Shown piece after piece: positions 62,441 to 64,000 of a stretch of 64,000 bases of DNA (its first letter is position 1; every line of letters begins with the position of its first letter). A program made the translations under genes and the position numbers. The notes under the pieces are model-generated. The model was not told where the DNA came from. It saw nothing but the letters and a program-made list of their open reading frames with translations, and searched no databases. Source of the stretch: Burkholderia sp. 4M9327F10 (GTDB lineage: Bacteria; Pseudomonadota; Gammaproteobacteria; Burkholderiales; Burkholderiaceae); NCBI RefSeq assembly GCF_005503145.1, contig NZ_SCNV01000032.1, positions 1-64,000 of the forward strand, written 5' to 3'.

Positions 62441-62937
62441 ACCAGTTCACACCCGTGGCTAAAAATCGCGTCGCCCCTTTGATCCGCGTGGTGCTCGCCC
62501 GGATTCAGGAGATAGCATGGTTGATCGCGCCGCCCCTGCTGCGGCTCGCACTCGCATTGCCTTTCCTGCGATCCGGCCGCACGCGATGGGACGGATTCCT
62601 GTCACTTTCTCCGGCCACGCTCTATCTGTTCGAAAATCAGTTCAAGGTTCATCTGTTCGGCGCGGCGTATGCATTCCCCGCGCCTGATACCGTCGCACTG
62701 CTGGTTGCCGTGGCCGAAATCGCGCTGCCTAGCCTGCTCATACTCGGACTCGCGACCCGGCTGACGGCACTCGCGCTGCTGGTGATGACAGGCGTCATTC
62801 AACTTGTCTTTCCCGACGGCTGGGCCAACTTCCATCTTTACTGGGCGTCGCTTGCTGTCGGGATCATGGCAATCGGTCCAGGCGCGCTGTCGCTGGATCA
62901 ACTGATCGAGCGTTGGTCGTATCGGCGTTCTCCCTGA
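62437..62937 (+). CDS. bufD: DoxX family membrane protein (BufD-type)
   Basis: A 166-residue protein with a soluble N-terminus (about 30 residues) and four membrane helices (LLRLALALPFLRSG; VALLVAVAEIALPSLLILGLATRLTALALLVMTGVIQLVFPDGW; YWASLAVGIMAIGPGALSLD), a DoxX pattern. DoxX genes commonly close bufferin operons. The start overlaps the bufC stop by four bases. Role in redox support of maturation or export is not proven. Confidence 0.87.
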   Translation: MNQFTPVAKNRVAPLIRVVLARIQEIAWLIAPPLLRLALALPFLRSGRTRWDGFLSLSPATLYLFENQFKVHLFGAAYAFPAPDTVALLVAVAEIALPSLLILGLATRLTALALLVMTGVIQLVFPDGWANFHLYWASLAVGIMAIGPGALSLDQLIERWSYRRSP

Positions 62938-63164
62938 AACGCAGGCTGGATGCCGCTATTGCCGACGCAGGGCCGTTTCGTAAGACCTAAGCCGCTATCG
63001 TCGCGCCGAGATGCGTACCGGCATTCATGGCCGACATGGCAGCCCTCGCCGTTCTCCGGCGAGGACGGAACTCTATCGCTTCAGCGACACCTCTCCGGTT
63101 GTGCCAAACTGTGCAGATGCGAATGGCTACGTGCAACTTCGGATCTGACTGAACAGAGGCACTG

Positions 63165-64000
63165 ATGACCACTGCGTTCGAATCCCCGGGAAGGCGCGGC
63201 GACGGCCAGCTTGCGCCCCGTCAAGCGAAACCCTCAGAAACCGCCCCGCTCCCCCTAGGCCGGCCTCGGCTGATCTCGATCGACGAGATCCTGCATGCGC
63301 GTCCGCAGCAACCGCTCGCCACCACCCGCGGACGGGGCTGGAAGGGGGTGACGGTCGACGTTCATCGCCCCTATTTCGGCTGCTCGGAGAAATATGCCGG
63401 CCTGGACCATCACCTGATCGGTTACTGCCCTTCCGGCAGCGCCAGACTGGTGCAGACACGGGACGGCACCGTCCATAGCGGCACGATCTCCGCGGGCACC
63501 TCCTACATCATGCCCGCCGGCTGCGACTCGACCTGGGAAGGCGATTCAGGGCACTCCGTCCGGATGCGCGTTCCCCCTTCGCTCGTGGTGCTCGCCGCGG
63601 AGCAACTCGGTCGCGAAAGCGTTCCGGTCGACATTCGCAATGTATTTCTGGCGCGCGACCCCGTGATCGAGCGGCTCGCCCAATGCCTTGTCGCCGAAAT
63701 AAACATGGCGGCACATCCCGCACAGGTGCTCGTTGTCGACTCGATCTCGGCCGCGCTGGCGGCTCACATGCTCAGGAGCTACAACGCTTTCGAGGCCACC
63801 GAGACCGCGCACGATAGCCCACTCGGCAAGCTCGAAGTCGCCCGGTTGACGGAATTCATCGAGGACAACCTGGACCGGCCAATTTGCCTCGAAGACCTGG
63901 CGGCGGTCGTGAACGTCAGCAGGTTCCACTTCAGCCGCCTGTTCAAACGAACGATCGGCGTCACGGCCATCAGCTTTGTGGAACAGTGCCGAATCCGCCG
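63165..64000 (+). CDS. AraC family regulator, 3' truncated by window end
   Basis: Open from ATG 63165 (MTTAFESPGRRG) to the last base, 278 codons. The N-terminal AraC-binding-like domain (about 60-180) is followed by an HTH (LARLTEFIEDNLDRPICLEDLAAVVNVSRFHFSRLFKRTIGVTAISFVEQCRIR, where the N-terminal LAR is read as EVARL). The second HTH is cut off. It is preceded by the bufferin operon on the same strand; a regulatory link is possible but not evident. Confidence 0.8.
   Translation, partial: MTTAFESPGRRGDGQLAPRQAKPSETAPLPLGRPRLISIDEILHARPQQPLATTRGRGWKGVTVDVHRPYFGCSEKYAGLDHHLIGYCPSGSARLVQTRDGTVHSGTISAGTSYIMPAGCDSTWEGDSGHSVRMRVPPSLVVLAAEQLGRESVPVDIRNVFLARDPVIERLAQCLVAEINMAAHPAQVLVVDSISAALAAHMLRSYNAFEATETAHDSPLGKLEVARLTEFIEDNLDRPICLEDLAAVVNVSRFHFSRLFKRTIGVTAISFVEQCRIR

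Noticed and set aside
1..64000. tRNA, rRNA and prophage genes
   Set aside because: No cloverleaf, rRNA-like conserved stretch or phage structural gene was noticed while reading; a dedicated tRNA/rRNA search could not be run.

Overview
The window is GC-rich chromosomal DNA from a beta-proteobacterium of the Burkholderia/Paraburkholderia type. This rests on gene content and protein style: a near-canonical Burkholderia-type 2,2-dialkylglycine decarboxylase with its LysR regulator, a Fur-boxed OrbS/PvdS-like sigma factor, DUF2783 behind an FAD monooxygenase, many LysR/IclR/AraC regulators and CheV. No rRNA, tRNA, CRISPR array, integrase, transposase or phage gene was found. It reads as an accessory, metabolism-rich stretch of a Burkholderia-like replicon rather than an inserted island.

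Layout. 1-0.8 kb: 3' end of a Gly/Ser-rich repeat protein cut by the window start. 0.85-4.1 kb (minus): MFS transporter, Fur-box-controlled ECF sigma factor, Sfp-type phosphopantetheinyl transferase and DUF2783. 4.1-8.9 kb: FAD monooxygenase and MBL-fold operon opposite two tandem IclR regulators. 9.1-11.2 kb: Tat-exported MBL hydrolase plus CobW-like GTPase. 11.2-17.6 kb: sugar or polyol ABC transporter split into divergent halves (SDR, UgpC-type ATPase and RpiR on minus; binding protein and two permeases on plus). 17.6-21.4 kb: secreted unknown, DUF1330, LysR, CMD-family protein and aldo/keto reductase. 21.4-22.1 kb: a scar holding an intact VapB antitoxin, a VapC toxin killed by an in-frame stop, and a diverged fragment of an aldo/keto reductase gene. 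22.0-27.2 kb: EmrB/EmrA/outer-membrane efflux operon with a divergent AraC regulator. 27.3-34.2 kb: LysR/MFS pair, PAS-GGDEF-EAL protein, CheV. 34.4-39.2 kb (minus): a DUF2946 leader gene, TonB-dependent receptor and PepSY membrane protein, with a TraD-like small protein beyond. 39.4-47.1 kb: hydroxyacid dehydrogenase, VOC protein, MFS, SGNH-like hydrolase, two small unknowns, carotenoid oxygenase and TetR. 47.3-53.8 kb: HtrA-type protease, MipA plus two-component operon, small secreted protein, LysE, MAPEG. 53.8-56.1 kb: dgdR/dgdA. 56.1-59.0 kb: second two-component system, a 31-residue membrane peptide and a cysteine-less peroxiredoxin-like protein. 59.2-62.9 kb: bufferin operon. 63.2 kb to the end: AraC regulator cut by the window end.

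The most interesting content concerns copper. First, the DUF2946 gene at 38817-39182 heads a TonB-receptor/PepSY operon and carries CxxC (CGYC) and a C-terminal RDPP. That matches the architecture of Bordetella CruR, a copper-sensing upstream ORF whose nascent peptide controls Rho-dependent termination. Second, 59242-62937 encodes a complete bufferin system: four-cysteine DUF2282 precursor, MNIO enzyme, DUF2063 partner and DoxX protein. A 325-residue, histidine-rich protein that I do not recognise is translationally coupled between the MNIO enzyme and the DUF2063 partner. One locus would limit copper-linked uptake and the other would buffer periplasmic copper. The unknown middle gene is the best candidate here for an undescribed component.
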